Below the pieces are notes generated by a model. It was not told the DNA's origin. It ran no database searches and saw only the letters and a list, made by a program, of their open reading frames with translations. Both the position numbers and the translations under genes were made by a program. From Bugulina stolonifera (Eukaryota > Bryozoa > Gymnolaemata > Cheilostomatida > Bugulidae), in NCBI GenBank assembly GCA_935421135.1, contig OW285188.1, forward strand, positions 22,855,233-22,919,232: a stretch of DNA of 64,000 nucleotides, written 5' to 3'. This document shows, piece by piece, positions 44,578 to 58,300 of the stretch. Each line of letters opens with the position of its first letter. Position 1 is the first letter of the stretch.

Positions 44578-46990
44578 CTAGTAAGTGTTTGACTTGTCTC
44601 CCTCTGCCATATTGTCTCTGAGAATGTCACACTGAGAAGCGCTTCTCCCATAAGTATTCCAACAGTGTTCTGTGTACATTAATGCCTCTAGATCGTCACA
44701 AGCTCGTGAAAAGCATGGTTCCAGTCTCGTCATCATTGGATAGTTTATCAATTCATATAGTCTCCTATCTGACAGAGTAGTAAATAATTTTCTGTTTCTG
44801 CTTTTTTTATGTAGCCAAATGCGCGAGTCTTTTTTATATTTGCCGAAGACTAAGCTTGCCAACCCATATTTAGCTCGTTTCGATGATTTGTGTAACCACA
44901 CTCGGCCATCCTTTTTGAAAATTGATGAGATTAGCTGGTATCTGCTATCGGCAAGAGTGGTACAGCTTGAGAGAACATCTCCAGCGTTGGATTTTTTGTT
45001 GTCTGTACCAAATTAAAAGACAAACAGTCATTGATTATACATGTATTTTGAATTTTTCCTCTCTTAATTTGTTTGTCATTTGTGTTCTTCAAGCTTGAAA
45101 AATATTTCGATAGACTAATTATTAGGTACGAGAGAGAACAACTTTGAATTACCTTGCAACATACAGATACAGATATATAACAAAAATGTAAAACTTTGTA
45201 GTTTGGTTGGAAAATGCTTCTCTCGTCCTAGATTATGCTATGTCCTATGGTATACATTGGATTGGTTGGAATAATAATTCTATATTATTTGTGTATATAA
45301 TAATATGATGCGCTCACCTGTGGAACTGCTGTCTGTACCACTACTACTACCGGTTATAGTGCTACCACTTACACTGTCACTGCCCTCGTCAGATGACCTG
45401 GATGTAGTCAAGAGTGGGGTGTCTAGTATGTTACACAGACTTCCTGTCTGACTGAATGAAGTAATAGCTGCGATCGTGGAATAGGAATTACAACATATAG
45501 ACCCACTTTTTCTCTTTTCATCGTTATATGCAGTTCCATAAACACTTTCTTTGCTACTAGCTGTTACGTAGTTCAGATCAGCTTTAAATACAGCAAGTGT
45601 AGCTGGTGTATGTATAGAGAGTAAGGTGTAACTGGTGTATGTATAGGCAGCATATGTTGTAACTGGTGTCTGATGTGTGTATAGGCAGCAAGTGTAACTG
45701 AGTTTACAATACTTCACCTAGTGCGGCCAAATTTATGTAGGCTACTCATGGGTATAACAGTGCTTATAGCTTGCATATGTTCTACTCTTCTAAAATTTCA
45801 GATACAGTATGTACATGTACATGTATTATGTACATGTACATGTACAATATTGTATGTATATATTATATATTAGTACACATGTATGTACATAGAGGTGCAC
45901 TTTTCAAAATTAAGAATTGGGTTGTGGAGTAACTTGACTTGATGTGTGACGTACACTCTACATCATATACATGGACATAATGTATATGATGCAGAGTGTA
46001 CGTCACACATCATGAGTTTTCAACCTTCTTTCGTACGTGTAATAAACTCAATCTGAGTCTACACTCTTGTGTACAATACATGTACATGTATATGGTATAT
46101 ATATCATGTATTCTTTACCTTATATATAATAATATGTGTGTATTATATATACTCATGTATTCTACTCTATACTCTATAGTTTACACTGCATGGATACTCT
46201 ATAGTCTATAATACCATACTCTATGCTCTATAGACTACACTATCCTCTATAGTCTATAATTTCCACTATACTCTATACTCTATACTCTATACTCTATACT
46301 CTATACTCTATACTCTATACTCTATACTCTATACTCTATACTCTATACTCTATACTCTATACTCTATACTCTATACTCTATACTCTATACTCTATACTCT
46401 ATACTCTATACTCTATACTCTATACTCTATACTCTATACTCTATACTCTATACTCTATACTCTATACTCTATACTCTATACTCTATACTCTATACTCTAT
46501 ACTCTATACTCTATACTCTATACTCTATACTCTATACTCTATACTCTATAGTTTACACTATATCCTGGACAGAATATTATACTCTATTTATTTCTTTATA
46601 TAATGTGGTATGCTCTGTCTCTATACTTAAATGTGGACTATTATTCTAGAGAGAGTGTACAGATTAAGCTATATGTGTGTGAACCAACTCTTCTTTCATC
46701 ATACTTTATATGTCTATAACCTATACACTCATGCGCCCATTGGCTAAACTCCCCGAGGAATTAAATAGTATTCAATGTGGCTCACCTTGTGCATAAGCAT
46801 TCAATGAGCTCCCAACCTCAGTAGTTTTTTCCTTGTAGATTTGGTCTAGAGAGGTCAATGAGAGACACGCTGCTTCATACATACCATCATCAACATATAG
46901 ACTGAGTTCTTCATCTTCATTCTTCTCAGATAATTCTTCTATTAAACTCTGGTCTAGTTTGAAGTTCTCACAATTATCCGCGTCACCCAT
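44578..46990 (-). CDS. Orphan three-exon gene with two WLHK repeats
   Basis: Exon 1 is 46786-46990 (MGDADNCENFKLDQSLIEEL, acidic). Exon 2 ends at the donor after 45318 and probably starts at an acceptor between about 45560 and 45665; it is Ser/Thr-rich (SGSTITGSSSGTDSSS). Exon 3 is 44578-45002 and ends in TAG. Phases agree at 1 for both junctions. Exon 3 is basic and contains two copies of the motif (K)DGRVWLHKSSKR / (K)DSRIWLHKKSRN about 29 residues apart, then a Cys-containing C-terminus (CFSRACDDLEALMYTEHCW). There is no signal peptide or membrane segment. I do not recognise the family. The start of exon 2 is uncertain because the region before it is itself repetitive. Confidence 0.5.
46264..46552. 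repeat. Heptamer microsatellite (ACTCTAT)n
   Basis: About 40 nearly perfect copies of ACTCTAT in the first intron of the orphan gene, with decayed copies upstream from about 46150. Confidence 0.95.
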
Positions 46991-47705
46991 ACTTGCTGCT
47001 GATATCCTCTTCTCTTAGTGGAAACATTGCTTCTCTCTGTTGCAGCCCGACTGACACCAAAATGTGATTGTTTATCTATTCTCTGGTGCATTTATAGTAA
47101 AGTATAGGACATAACAATGCATTCCAATGAGGAATTTTAAAGTACTCTTTCTTTAAGATAACAAGATATTGTCCAACTTTATTTGTAAGCAAAAGAATAA
47201 TGATAAAAACATGTTATTTTATGCCTTATGAAGTGTTTATAGTGTAGCTATAATTACATAAATAATAGTATACTGGCATTTGTATTATAAACTACAAGAT
47301 TTGTACTAAAAATATTGTAGAACTGGCATTATAGAAGTTCTTTTATTACTAGTAGTTTAATATAGTTAAACTGTATAAACACACTACTCTGATAACAATG
47401 CAGTATTACAAATAATATTATTATGTTAATATGAGCTATGCTAAAAAGTTATCTTCTCTCTTCTTAGAAACCCTGGCTTCAAAAGATACAATGTCAGTTG
47501 TACATGCTGAATGGAGCGACAATATCAACAGTAGACTGATCATTTGTTTCAATAGTAACTAAATAAGTTGAAATACATGCATGCATCAGAGAATTCTTTG
47601 TGCCGAGCTATTGTTTTCCCTTTCAATTGTAATACACTGGTTTAACTTCTTGCACACAGTTTCATATAATTATTATTCACAGGGATGTATTTTGTAGATT
47701 TTAAG
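46991..47705. other. Divergent intergenic region
   Basis: It lies between the start of the orphan gene (minus) and the start of the CUB/sushi receptor (plus) and probably holds both promoters. AT-rich; one AAAGTTATCTTCTCTC half-site of the hairpin family is at about 47450. No coding exon is seen. Confidence 0.5.
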
Positions 47706-50700
47706 ATGTGCAGAATGGCTAGCATGACTACATTGCTATTATCAATGGCTGTTACAATAATATGCACTTTGCCCTACGGTATGTAGAAATTCCTGATGAT
47801 ATTAGATATGCATATACAATGTACATGAACCTATACTAACAGTAGATGTTCATTAATTCCCTTGCACAACTATCGTTTACTTTAGAAGTTCTCTCCTCCG
47901 TACACAGTTTTGTGTACATCTGTGAACACAGTGAAGTTGACCATACAGATGGGTTAGTGCTAGTTGCCCCTGGTTACTCTTACAACAAACGATTGGTGAA
48001 AGCCAACTGCTCCATTTCTGTCTATACGAAACCTGGTCAAAAGTGAGTATACAACTCACTGCTACTATGATTGTACTTAAAATAGTTTTGACCCTAAAAA
48101 TTAATCAGCCACAGTTGGTGAATTTATCTCATCTGAGCTTTAAACAATTTAAAGTTCGAATCTGACTTTACAGTGTAAATTTATAACACTATACAATTTT
48201 ATGTAAGTTTTATTAGGGAGTTGTTTTCCTTCTGAGAAAAGACAACTTTAAAATTGATTTCACCTGCATTGCACTATGTTTTAGTATGCAGTAGTGAAAT
48301 AAATTTTTTATTCATTACCTAAAATATGTACAAGCTAGACAAGAAACTCATCTATTCTACTGAAAATGCCTCTGCTCTATTTAGGATGGTAGTAGAAATT
48401 TACCAGAGGTTCAGCATTGCTCAGTGTGGTACCAACTTTGTGACGCTATCAGATGACAGCCGGACTATATCCAAGTGTGGCAACGTGAGCACGTATCAGC
48501 AAGTGTTTGCTACTGGTAACAACAGCCTGCACATCTGGTACAGCAGCAATTCTGAGAGAGATCAGATTGCTCTCAGTGTAAAAGGTGAATATCTGTAGTC
48601 TCTTTATTTTTATGTCATTAATAATTTGTCGGTATTATTCATTCAATCACTAAGTATTACTTTCTGGTAGTTGATTAGGATCAAAGAGGAAATTAACTGT
48701 ACATGCGCATGGGTAAGGGTGCTGGAAGACATATTATATATTTCACAGCTAGATTATTTTATTTGGAACAGGTTCAGTTTCCTGTATTTCTACTAAACAT
48801 CAATTTTCCAACTGTCCATTGTGGATGCATATACTTTGGAATATTTCTACAAGCATTTCAGATTCATAATGTACAATTGGCAACCATTTTCTTCTAGAGC
48901 AATAATAATGTTGCTACTAGCACTCATACATGTCGGACTGTACCATTGTTTCGTTATTAGTGATTGGATGCAAGGAGAGTGAGCTAATAACTGGGTCTCA
49001 CTATAGGATAGTTCATAGCAACTACAACTTCTTCAGTACGGAATACACATCCTCCATTTTCTGCAAGCCTGGCTACATGCTTGAGGGAACTGTTTACACA
49101 TCAATAACTGGTGTTATCTGCAGGCACCTGCCAAGAGATGTCAAATATAAATGGGAGCGGAATCCCTCTTACCAATGTATAGGTGAGACAACTTTTTAAT
49201 GGTACATGAACATTGAGATTGGTGATGTTTGAAGTGTTACAAGCATACTCATTTGCCAACATATAATAGCATGTGTTGTAGAACAGAGAGGCATGCAAAA
49301 AGTTGGAGTGGATCATGCCTTCATTTAAATTACTCCTTTGAATTGCTAGCAGCCATTTGTTTCACTCATTTTCGCTAGTATGTAGACTTGTAGAGTAACA
49401 TGTTGCCTTAACATACCACAGGACAGATGTCGGTGATCGGGTCAGACTACAGACTAAGTTGGTTCTGCTACTTTGTATACATAACTGCATTGTTCCTTTT
49501 ATAGCTGGTGTGTGTAAAATTCCGACACAGATGAGGAATGGTAAAGTAAGTGTGGGCTCAACACTCGTAGGATCTAAAGCTATATTCACCTGTGACACAG
49601 GGTACACTATGGGTGGGCCATCTTCAAGTACATGTGTCCTTGAATCTGGTATTGGCACCTTTTGGAACAACCCTGTACCATCTTGCACAGGTCAGCTCTA
49701 CCAGACCGTATTATTGTAATTATTGTGTATTTAATAAACTGTAGTTTTTAGCATTTCGTTACTGTGCATGTGTGCATGGTGTTCATTCAAGAAGAAAATA
49801 CATACATGTAGTTGTACTATCAGTCAGTAGATTATGCATTGCAATATTATCTGAACGCAACATATTGCGGTTTTACTCCTCAAAAATAATTCATCAATAC
49901 CCACAAATATATTCTACTAATCAAATAAATGACATGATTTTATGTACAGTGTGTACTGTCGTGTTTTATCCACAGAGTGTGTTAACAGTGTTGCATTAGT
50001 TGAGATTTGTATGTTCATATATTCCAGTGGTCAATTGTGGAGACTTTGAGATGGGGAATGCAAACTACACAAGACCGTATTTTACGACATACCAATCAGG
50101 AGTCATGTACACATGCTTACCTGGTTACCATGCCGATGGAGCCAAAAGTAGGAAAGCTGTATGCTCAGCAAGAGGATTGTGGGAATTCCAACCCTGTATA
50201 GGTATGATGTGATATTTAAGTCTTGTTGGCCATTGGTATACCAAATGTATATCATTTTGTATAAATTATTGGTATTGCAGCTTTCTCATGTGACACTGGG
50301 GCCATCACCAGTGCTGGCTATGAGGTGTTAGAAGAAACCCCCACTACTTCTATAGTTCAGTGTGGATCCACAGGCTATCAACTCAGCCTTACCTGCTTAT
50401 ACAACAACACATGGGACATAGAACTCTCTCCCTGTACAAGTGGTAATACAATAATAATTATATTCTATTTTGCCTTAGCACCTTGCTGTTACCCATGCAT
50501 GTGTCAAGTGTTCAGAGTACATGTACTTATTAGCTAATGGTGGTGTGAAGTTGTCCTCTCTTGGTATACTGCCTATATATAGAGAGAGAAGACAATTTCA
50601 TGCTACATTTAAAAGCTTGTGGGTGTCCATGATGTTCACAACTGCACTTTGCATATGTATGGTTTGTAAATAATTCTCTCTTATTTGAAGTTTTAGCACA

Positions 50701-51461
50701 ATTTAAAACAAGCTTGAATTCAATAGGGAATATGCATATGGTTATAGATGTGGATAAGGGGCATGGCAGACACCATGGTTATATCCATGTACATGTACTT
50801 GTAGGTGCTGCAGCCAGTGAGGTAGCTGGTAGCTTGGATAGTAACAGTCTGATAATAATAGGAGTGTGCATAGCAGTGACTTTACTTGTTGTACTTATAG
50901 TTGTCCTAGTAGTGGTGATTCTGCTGAAGAGGTTTGTGTTATAAAAATAATACATTTTCTGAATTATCTCTGGTGTTGATACTGCATGTTGCTCAGTATT
51001 ATAGACTTATTACATGTATATTTTATCTTATATTGTTTGTTTAGCAAGTGCACACTATTTACAGGTTCATGATTACTATTCATAACATAGGCTATTATAC
51101 ATATACATGTAATTCCTGTTGCAGGAAACAAAACACTAGATGCAGGAAGCAAAGAGAAGTCCCTCCAGCCAATGGACATGGTGAAAGAAGAGCAGCTATA
51201 GGGGGCAGAGGTAGACCAGGCTACTCCATGGTTGAGACTGAGCAGTCTGAAAATGAAGAAACTGAACCAAAGATACAGCCTGCCAGATTAGCTGGATACT
51301 CTGGCGCACCTGGTTTGACCCCTGGAGTGAGGATCCTCTATTCACATGTTGGTAAACTCTGTGAACCAAGTAAAATCTCTGGTCAGAACCGGCAGCTCCA
51401 GGGACAGAGCACTAGCGAGAACCATAGGGTCATGGTTGACAATGATCTGTATACTAGCTAA
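47706..51461 (+). CDS. CUB/sushi-domain transmembrane receptor with ITIM-like tail
   Basis: Nine exons join in phase: 47706-47778, 47886-48042, 48385-48584, 48961-49182, 49505-49690, 50028-50201, 50281-50442, 50805-50931 and 51125-51461, giving 545 residues. Signal peptide about 1-24 (MTTLLLSMAVTIICTLP). A CUB-like domain of about 120 residues follows (exons 2-3, four Cys). Then come sushi/CCP modules, one per exon: exon 4 (degenerate), exon 5 (CKIPTQMRNGKVSVGS), exon 6 (VNCGDFEMGNANY...CLPGYHADG) and exon 7 (partial). A strong membrane helix (SLIIIGVCIAVTLLVVLIVV) is at about 400-425, followed by a basic tail of about 110 residues. The tail holds GYSMVE and ILYSHV; the second fits the ITIM consensus (S/I/V/L)xYxx(I/V/L) near residue 506. 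The architecture fits a complement-control or scavenger-type recognition receptor with possible inhibitory signalling. The ligand is unknown. Confidence 0.88.
50547..50599. repeat. Dispersed hairpin copy with longer loop
   Basis: GAAGTTGTCCTCTC and GAGAGAAGACAATTTC arms around a loop of about 23 nt, in the intron of the CUB/sushi receptor between exons 7 and 8. Confidence 0.7.
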
Positions 51462-52302
51462 ACCAATAATAGGCACTCAGTGGAGTAGCTGTAGAAGTAG
51501 TAGGAGTAGGAGTAGTAGTAGCATGTGATCATTAGCTTAGGTTAGCAAATATCAGACCATATTTTATATTAGTACTAAATACTAATTCTGGTTTAGCATT
51601 GTACTACTACATACTAGTGTTATAAATAGTATTTATATGCATTGTAAGTCATGTACAAATAATATTTTACTGCTGTAGTATACATTTCAACTATTAGTGT
51701 GTGTCGTATCTGTCTGTGTCTGTAGATAGTTTGTAAGTTTTATGTGAAAAAATACTAATAAAATTTTGGCTTCTAATGATTCCTAATTTCATAGGGTTTA
51801 TAATTTTATGGATGTTGCTGTGGAAATAAACAAGACACTAAGATATTGTTTATCTACCATGTTCTAAGCTCCCATCCTCAGATTCACCTCTTTTTTTCTT
51901 CTTAGAAAATGTCTAACGGAGTTCAGTGTAGCCTTTATTCCATAGATTTAGTGCTCTGACTAATTAACGACTGTCAAATGTGTTACTAGTAGCATGTGAG
52001 TGGTAAACTAATTTCAAACTGTCTGGTGCACAGGTTAAGGTTGCCAAATTATCCTACCATTATATGTTCACTTTGAATGCATAGATACAGTAACCTTAAT
52101 TTTCGTTTATTTTGATTGCCGAGTCATTATGCAGATACAGGACAGGCAAGAAGTGCAAAAATGCACGAAACTAACTAAAATGTTATGAAACAGGCCTACT
52201 GGTCTCACAGCATATATGTGTAGCTGTACAAATAAATTGACATTTCACATTATTGTCTAGAGTGAAAAAGAGGGACATGGAGACAATACATTTAACCACA
52301 TA
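51462..52302. other. Convergent spacer
   Basis: 3' flanks of the CUB/sushi receptor (plus) and the PARP14-like gene (minus). AATAAA-like signals occur near 51758 and 51826. No coding exon is seen. Confidence 0.5.
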
Positions 52303-55300
52303 CTATACAGAATAAAAAGGTTCTAGTTTAATAATATATTCGGGATAGGCCCATGATTGGTTGAATATGACATACATGCTTGGTTGGCGAATATCATCTA
52401 CAACGGAGTCAAATTGGTCGACTAGTGTGCAGTATGGTGGCATTTTGAACACTGGGTTGCCTTTACACCATTGGCCTGTAACGACTTGAGTATACACCAA
52501 GCATCTCTCTCCGACACTATTTGGCCGAGCAAACCTATGATCTATTGAGTAAGAGGCATCTGTGGCGAAGTAGAAACCTCGGCCTTGGCTGGCACCTATA
52601 GAGATGAAATTATACTAGTGTGACACTGATACATTAAACTACATACAGCATAAATTAGTACTTTGCCATCAAGTGCTTATTTATACCCACAAATTACATG
52701 GTAAATGTTTCTAATTAAAATTATCATTATCACTATCATGTAAGATTATTACAGTCATTCTGTCAATGTTAAATCGCATACTATCCCTGTCCCAGCATAT
52801 GTTTACTATCTATAAATAGCCTTAGTACCACTAACCATTTCTTCCACAATAGCTTCTGTTGAAACCAAGTTGAGTAATATTTGCAGCACTATGTTCATCA
52901 GTCCCATGCCATAGTCTAGTCTCCACCCTATTCCTTGCTTTCCCCAGTCTTGCAGCTACAGCCAGTTTCACATGAGCATACTCTCTGTACAGATGTGGGT
53001 TTTGTATGCGGGTAATCTGTAAACCATGAGTAATCATACAGTGGAGGTAAGAAACATGATTTGAGGCATTATCTACCATTTGGCCTTTTATCTAGATAAA
53101 CCTATATAAGGTTGTACATAGTGTAGGTACAAAAGGTTATATTTGAAGTGAGGTGAAGAATACATGACTATATTATTACTAGTATATTATGTGAGGTGAT
53201 TGTTAACAATAAATTATGCATTAAAAATGTTCAAACTACAAGTTGAATTTACTGAAGCAGTGAGAATTCACAAATTTGTTAAATTATGCGCCATGTACAT
53301 GTAGAATATAAAAAGAGATGTGTAAGATGAAGAAGGTGCTGTGAAATTATAAAATTTTCAGATACCTGTTTCACTTTCAAGCCAAAGGTGCGTGGAGGCA
53401 GGGTGTGCCCTAGCTCAAACATCACCTGTCGATATTCTGCAGAGTGAGCTTCCAGTAGGACTTCCTTGTATACATCTAATGGGGATTCCCAGTAATGTGG
53501 TAATTCAACTGATAAAAGTAAAAACACAACAGTAACACATATACATGTATATGGTGATGTACAAATATAATTCAGTCAATATTTCTATCCGGAGCACAAC
53601 TCCCACTATTACAGTTAATAATAATAAATAAAAATAAATTCCTTGCATGAATCACATCATATAATAATACATTGATTTACAGTATCTACATGTTTACAGT
53701 ATTCATCAGCTTAGACTAGAGTTTACACAAAAATCATCCAACAACAGTATTGATAAGATTGCATGAAAAACAAGTGATAATCTGTCTTTGCACGATATAT
53801 TATGATATGCTTTATTTACGATTTACCTTCAGCCTGAAATCGTGTGATCTCTGCCTTGTTCGGGTCTATTCTCCTGACTGGCGCCTCCCCCAAGTCACTG
53901 AACCTGTAGTAGATATTGTCTCCGTCACTCCAATTCACAGCAGAAGTGTCCGTACTCTTGTAGACTGAGTTCTCTATTTCCTGTGTTATACATTCATATA
54001 CATTACAATCAAACCTACTGTAATTTAATAGAATTAAAAATAATACACTATAAATGCAATACTAAAATAAGAGACATGTATTTGTACCGCTGGATTAAAT
54101 GAAAATGCTTTTTGTATTGGTATTGATAACAATACCCAGCATTCTCACTCCTATTTCCTGTTTCTACCTTGCTTATAGATGGTTGACATCTTCTCCATAC
54201 TAGCTCAACATCCTGATATTCCCAGACTGGATCCAGAGAGATTGTCCTATGTTCTGTGAGTAGGTCCAAAACTCTACCAGTCATATTTAGCACATCCGAC
54301 TCTAGTCCACGGATTTGAATATCTACTATGATGGGCATGAACAGTATCTGGACATGTAGCATTTCTGCATCTTTACGAAGCTGCTCAATCTAACAATAAA
54401 AATAACCACATTAGCTACATGGAAGTAATAGCTGAGAAATGCTATGCATAGATGATCGTTATATTTGGTCGAGTCTCTATTTTTATGTTTTATTCTAAAT
54501 TTCATAAAGAATTAAGTCATCCATAGAACTTAAGTAAAACTGAATAATAGAGAAGAGTGTTCAGCTCAACATAATTCTTTTTCTCCCCAAATGAGACTGC
54601 ATTTAGTAATGAATGCATTACCAACGACAATTATTTGTTGAAGTTGTCCTCTCAATGCAATGGCTGAGGTATCTTCCACATGTATAAATGTCAATGATAC
54701 CAGTAGAATACAAAAAACAGAAACAAGGAAAAATATAGTATGCAAATAAGTTACCTGATGAGTGGTCAGTCGTTCCAAGTATGGTTGTTCTTGTATATAT
54801 GATTGTCTATCCCGCCAGTTGAGAGTATAGATGGCGCCCTCTAGCATAGCCTCGAGTTCTCGCTCACACGGCGCTATATCAGTATAGGAGTCACCATAGT
54901 AGTCCAGTGCAACTACACGTCGGGGACTATCACCATAGACTATGTTAGCTCCTTCCTCTATGGATGAATCTGTATAAGATGTACAGAATATTCACAGCAT
55001 TCCACTCAATAACAGCACGTCATAAAAGATGGTGGAACGGAAAATGTTTAAGACAATGATGAAAATGTGGCCCACATACACGCCCGCCTCCATGCTCACC
55101 TACACACCTACCTACACACCCACCTACACACCCACCTACACACCCACATACACGCCCACCTCCATGCTCACCTACACACCTACCTACACACCCACCTACA
55201 CACCCACCTACACACCCACCTACACACCCACCTACACGCCCACCTACACGCCCACCTACACGCCCACCTACACGCCCACCTTCATGCTCACCTACACACC

Positions 55301-58300
55301 CACCTACACACCCACCTACACACCCACCTACACACCCACCTACACACCCACCTACACACCCACCTACACACCCAACCACTGAACGAAATGACAGAAGAAA
55401 GTGTAGACAACTCTAAATATCATGGATGCTTTTCAGGTGGAGCTACATGTACATTGTATATGTATTGTTATAGACAAGGTTTCTGGCTAGGAGTATATAG
55501 CCAAGTTGCCCTGTGAAGGTAGTTGCAGGCATTGCCTGAGACCCAGCACCTACTATTACAACATCTCCTCTTCCAGCATAGCAACGGCTCGCCTATCTAC
55601 GCGTCTCAAACTCATAAACAACCTACATGGTGAGTAGATAACAAATTGAGGTTTCACTACAACACTAATATTCTGCTCCACTCGATCAATATAAAATGAA
55701 TGGTATTCACACAACCATAGACATTGATGTATGTGGTGACATCATCATTCTGTATTATACAAAAGTGCATATTATTATGTCTGCTTACGTCTCTTTGGGA
55801 TGTCCATTGGATGTGCTCTTTTTCTGTGAATATGTATATCATATCCATCCTCAACAACAAGCCGCTTTAGTTCGTCGTCAAATATCTGCTTGGAATAAAA
55901 GTACATGGTATTTCAGCTGTGCTAAGTACATTGTATGTACATTAAATCTTACACTATAATACTGCTACTAACAACCCTGTAATTATATCACTATGGGTTG
56001 GCTTCACTATCCCTTTCAAAAAAGAGGGGACAACTACACACTTCAGACATATGTTTGTCTGTAGCTCCTACTGCTATAGTGCCTTATATACAGTGTAGTA
56101 TGTAATGATGTCAGTCCCTGCGGATCAGGACTTTAAATAATGGAGGTCCCCTGTGTGTATTTCATCTGCATGCAGGATAAAGATCCACCTCTGCCCTCTT
56201 CGAAACAAGAGCAGCCACATCATGGCGGGGCAGGTGAAACTGGCAGCACCAGCACTGTCTGTTCCAGCCTTGTAGCACAATGCTTCATGCTGGGTTCTTA
56301 ACAGGCAGTGACTGAAGAGTGGTGGTGAGAACTTGGTAAGCTCACACACCACTATAAAAAAAATCACACCTGAGCTGTGGAAAATAAAAAATACCACCGA
56401 CATGCTCGATAACGAGAGTCTGCTATATTATTATTATTATTATGTAATGATGTAGGGATATAGCGATGTAGGGGTGTAGTGATGAAGGGGTGTAGCAATG
56501 TAGGAGTGCAGTGATGTAAAGGTGTAGTGATGTAGGGGTGCAGTGATGTAAGAGTATAGCGATGTAGGAGTGTAGTGATGTAAGGATATAGTAATGTAGG
56601 GGTGCAGTGATGTAAGGTTATAGTGATGTTGGGGTGTAGTCATGTAGGGGTATAGTGATGTAGGGGTGTAGTGGTGTAGGGGTGTAGTGATGTAGGGGTG
56701 TAGTGATGTGGTGACGAAGGGGTGTAGCAATACATTGCTTATTAATAGGCAACACCTACTTCCTGAACTAAGAATTAGATCATAGAGGTACCTGCATTGC
56801 AGTGTCATTCAAAATATCGAAAACAATTTTAACATCTTCCAGACAATCATCCGTTCTATCTGCAGCATACTCCATAATGGCCCTCAACATAATTCCAGCA
56901 CAATCCTGCTTTAGATTTCCAAGAGGAGGGAGGACAATGGATTTGTGGCTGCAAGCCACCGCTTTAGTAAGGCAGTTCATTACAACCTCTCTTAGATTCT
57001 AAAAATATATGATTATAATATTTACATGCATGTGTCAGCTAAAGTATAGCATTATAGTAACTACATGAGTAAGGGAGTAGGGTGTATGCTGTATACCTTC
57101 TCTTTTTGGATAAGCCTAATGTGTTGAAGGTGGTGATCAATTCTAAACGTAAATTAAATAAAGTCCGTTGCTGATACGAGGGTAGGGATTTGAATCGCAT
57201 TCATAATTTGGTAACTGCGACATAACACTCGATCATACCGTAATGTTGTGCAGATCTGGATACTGAAGAATGCAGCAGTGCAACACTTTTGGAGTAGCTA
57301 AGTTGAATCCATCCGTCTGCTTCACCTGTCCATGAGCCATTGGAGCGAGCAATGAACAGGCAGTTTGAAGAGCAGGACCTGCCTCCTTAGACAACATGGC
57401 TGACAACCCTTCGCCCTCTAAGTCTAAGTTAGCATCCACTGGATTCACCAGACAGTCTGCCTGTTAAGAAAAGTGCACTTATGGAACACATCTTGCAGTG
57501 GTCAATATTAGAGAAGGTGTATTTTATGGAATACGTGTTGCAGTATTTCTAACAACTCTAGATTCAAGGGAGTAGTATGTACTACTCACAGGACATGATA
57601 AGTTGAGATTAATGCCAATCCCCTACCTTTACTTTCGCCAGGTTTCCTGCTATGATACTAATTTTCAGTTTGTCCTTCACCTTTATAGTGTTGCCCTGGA
57701 CAACAAAGTCCTTTATCGTCTCTAGCAAATAGAAAATTCCCATAGCGTACTAGCAACAAACATGCTAATATGCGTATACAGTTTACTTGTAAGCTGACTG
57801 AAGTACATGTATCTACATGTACATGTATGTTTCAAACAAAAAGTGTTATCAAGATAGAAACCATAATCACTGTTCATTGACCAGTTCTATCAAATGAAGA
57901 CAAATATGCACCAGTTAATGAAGACTCCTACTTGAGCTACATGTGCATATTTTTACATATATCCTCATGATTAATATTGTACTTGACATAAAGTGTATAT
58001 AACTGTACTTACCTTGTGCACTGTGCTTGTGCTTACATTTAGGAACTGAACATACATGTAAATGTACATGTCATCTTTTACTTACATCAACATGGATAAC
58101 AGTTGTACTTACTCTGCCTGTCGTAGTGCCAAGAGGGCCAACACAACGATCTGCTGCCCAGATTCATTCTTCTAGGAATCTTTGGCATAAGAGCATTTCT
58201 GCCACAAAGTTCAGTAATAAATATGTTTGCAGCCTCCGTGTCATTACCAACTAGCGTGATGAAACGGGGCAAATATTCTCCATGTTTGTCTCTCTCAGTA

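Noticed and set aside
55020..55516. Frames with TYTPTYTP, HLHTHLHT and GGCVGGCV repeats
   Set aside because: All come from the 12-bp CACCTACACACC minisatellite in a PARP14-like intron.
55530..55630. Possible PARP14-like exon near 55555-55640
   Set aside because: It has splice-like ends but breaks the frame; the join from 55789 to 54969 is in phase without it.
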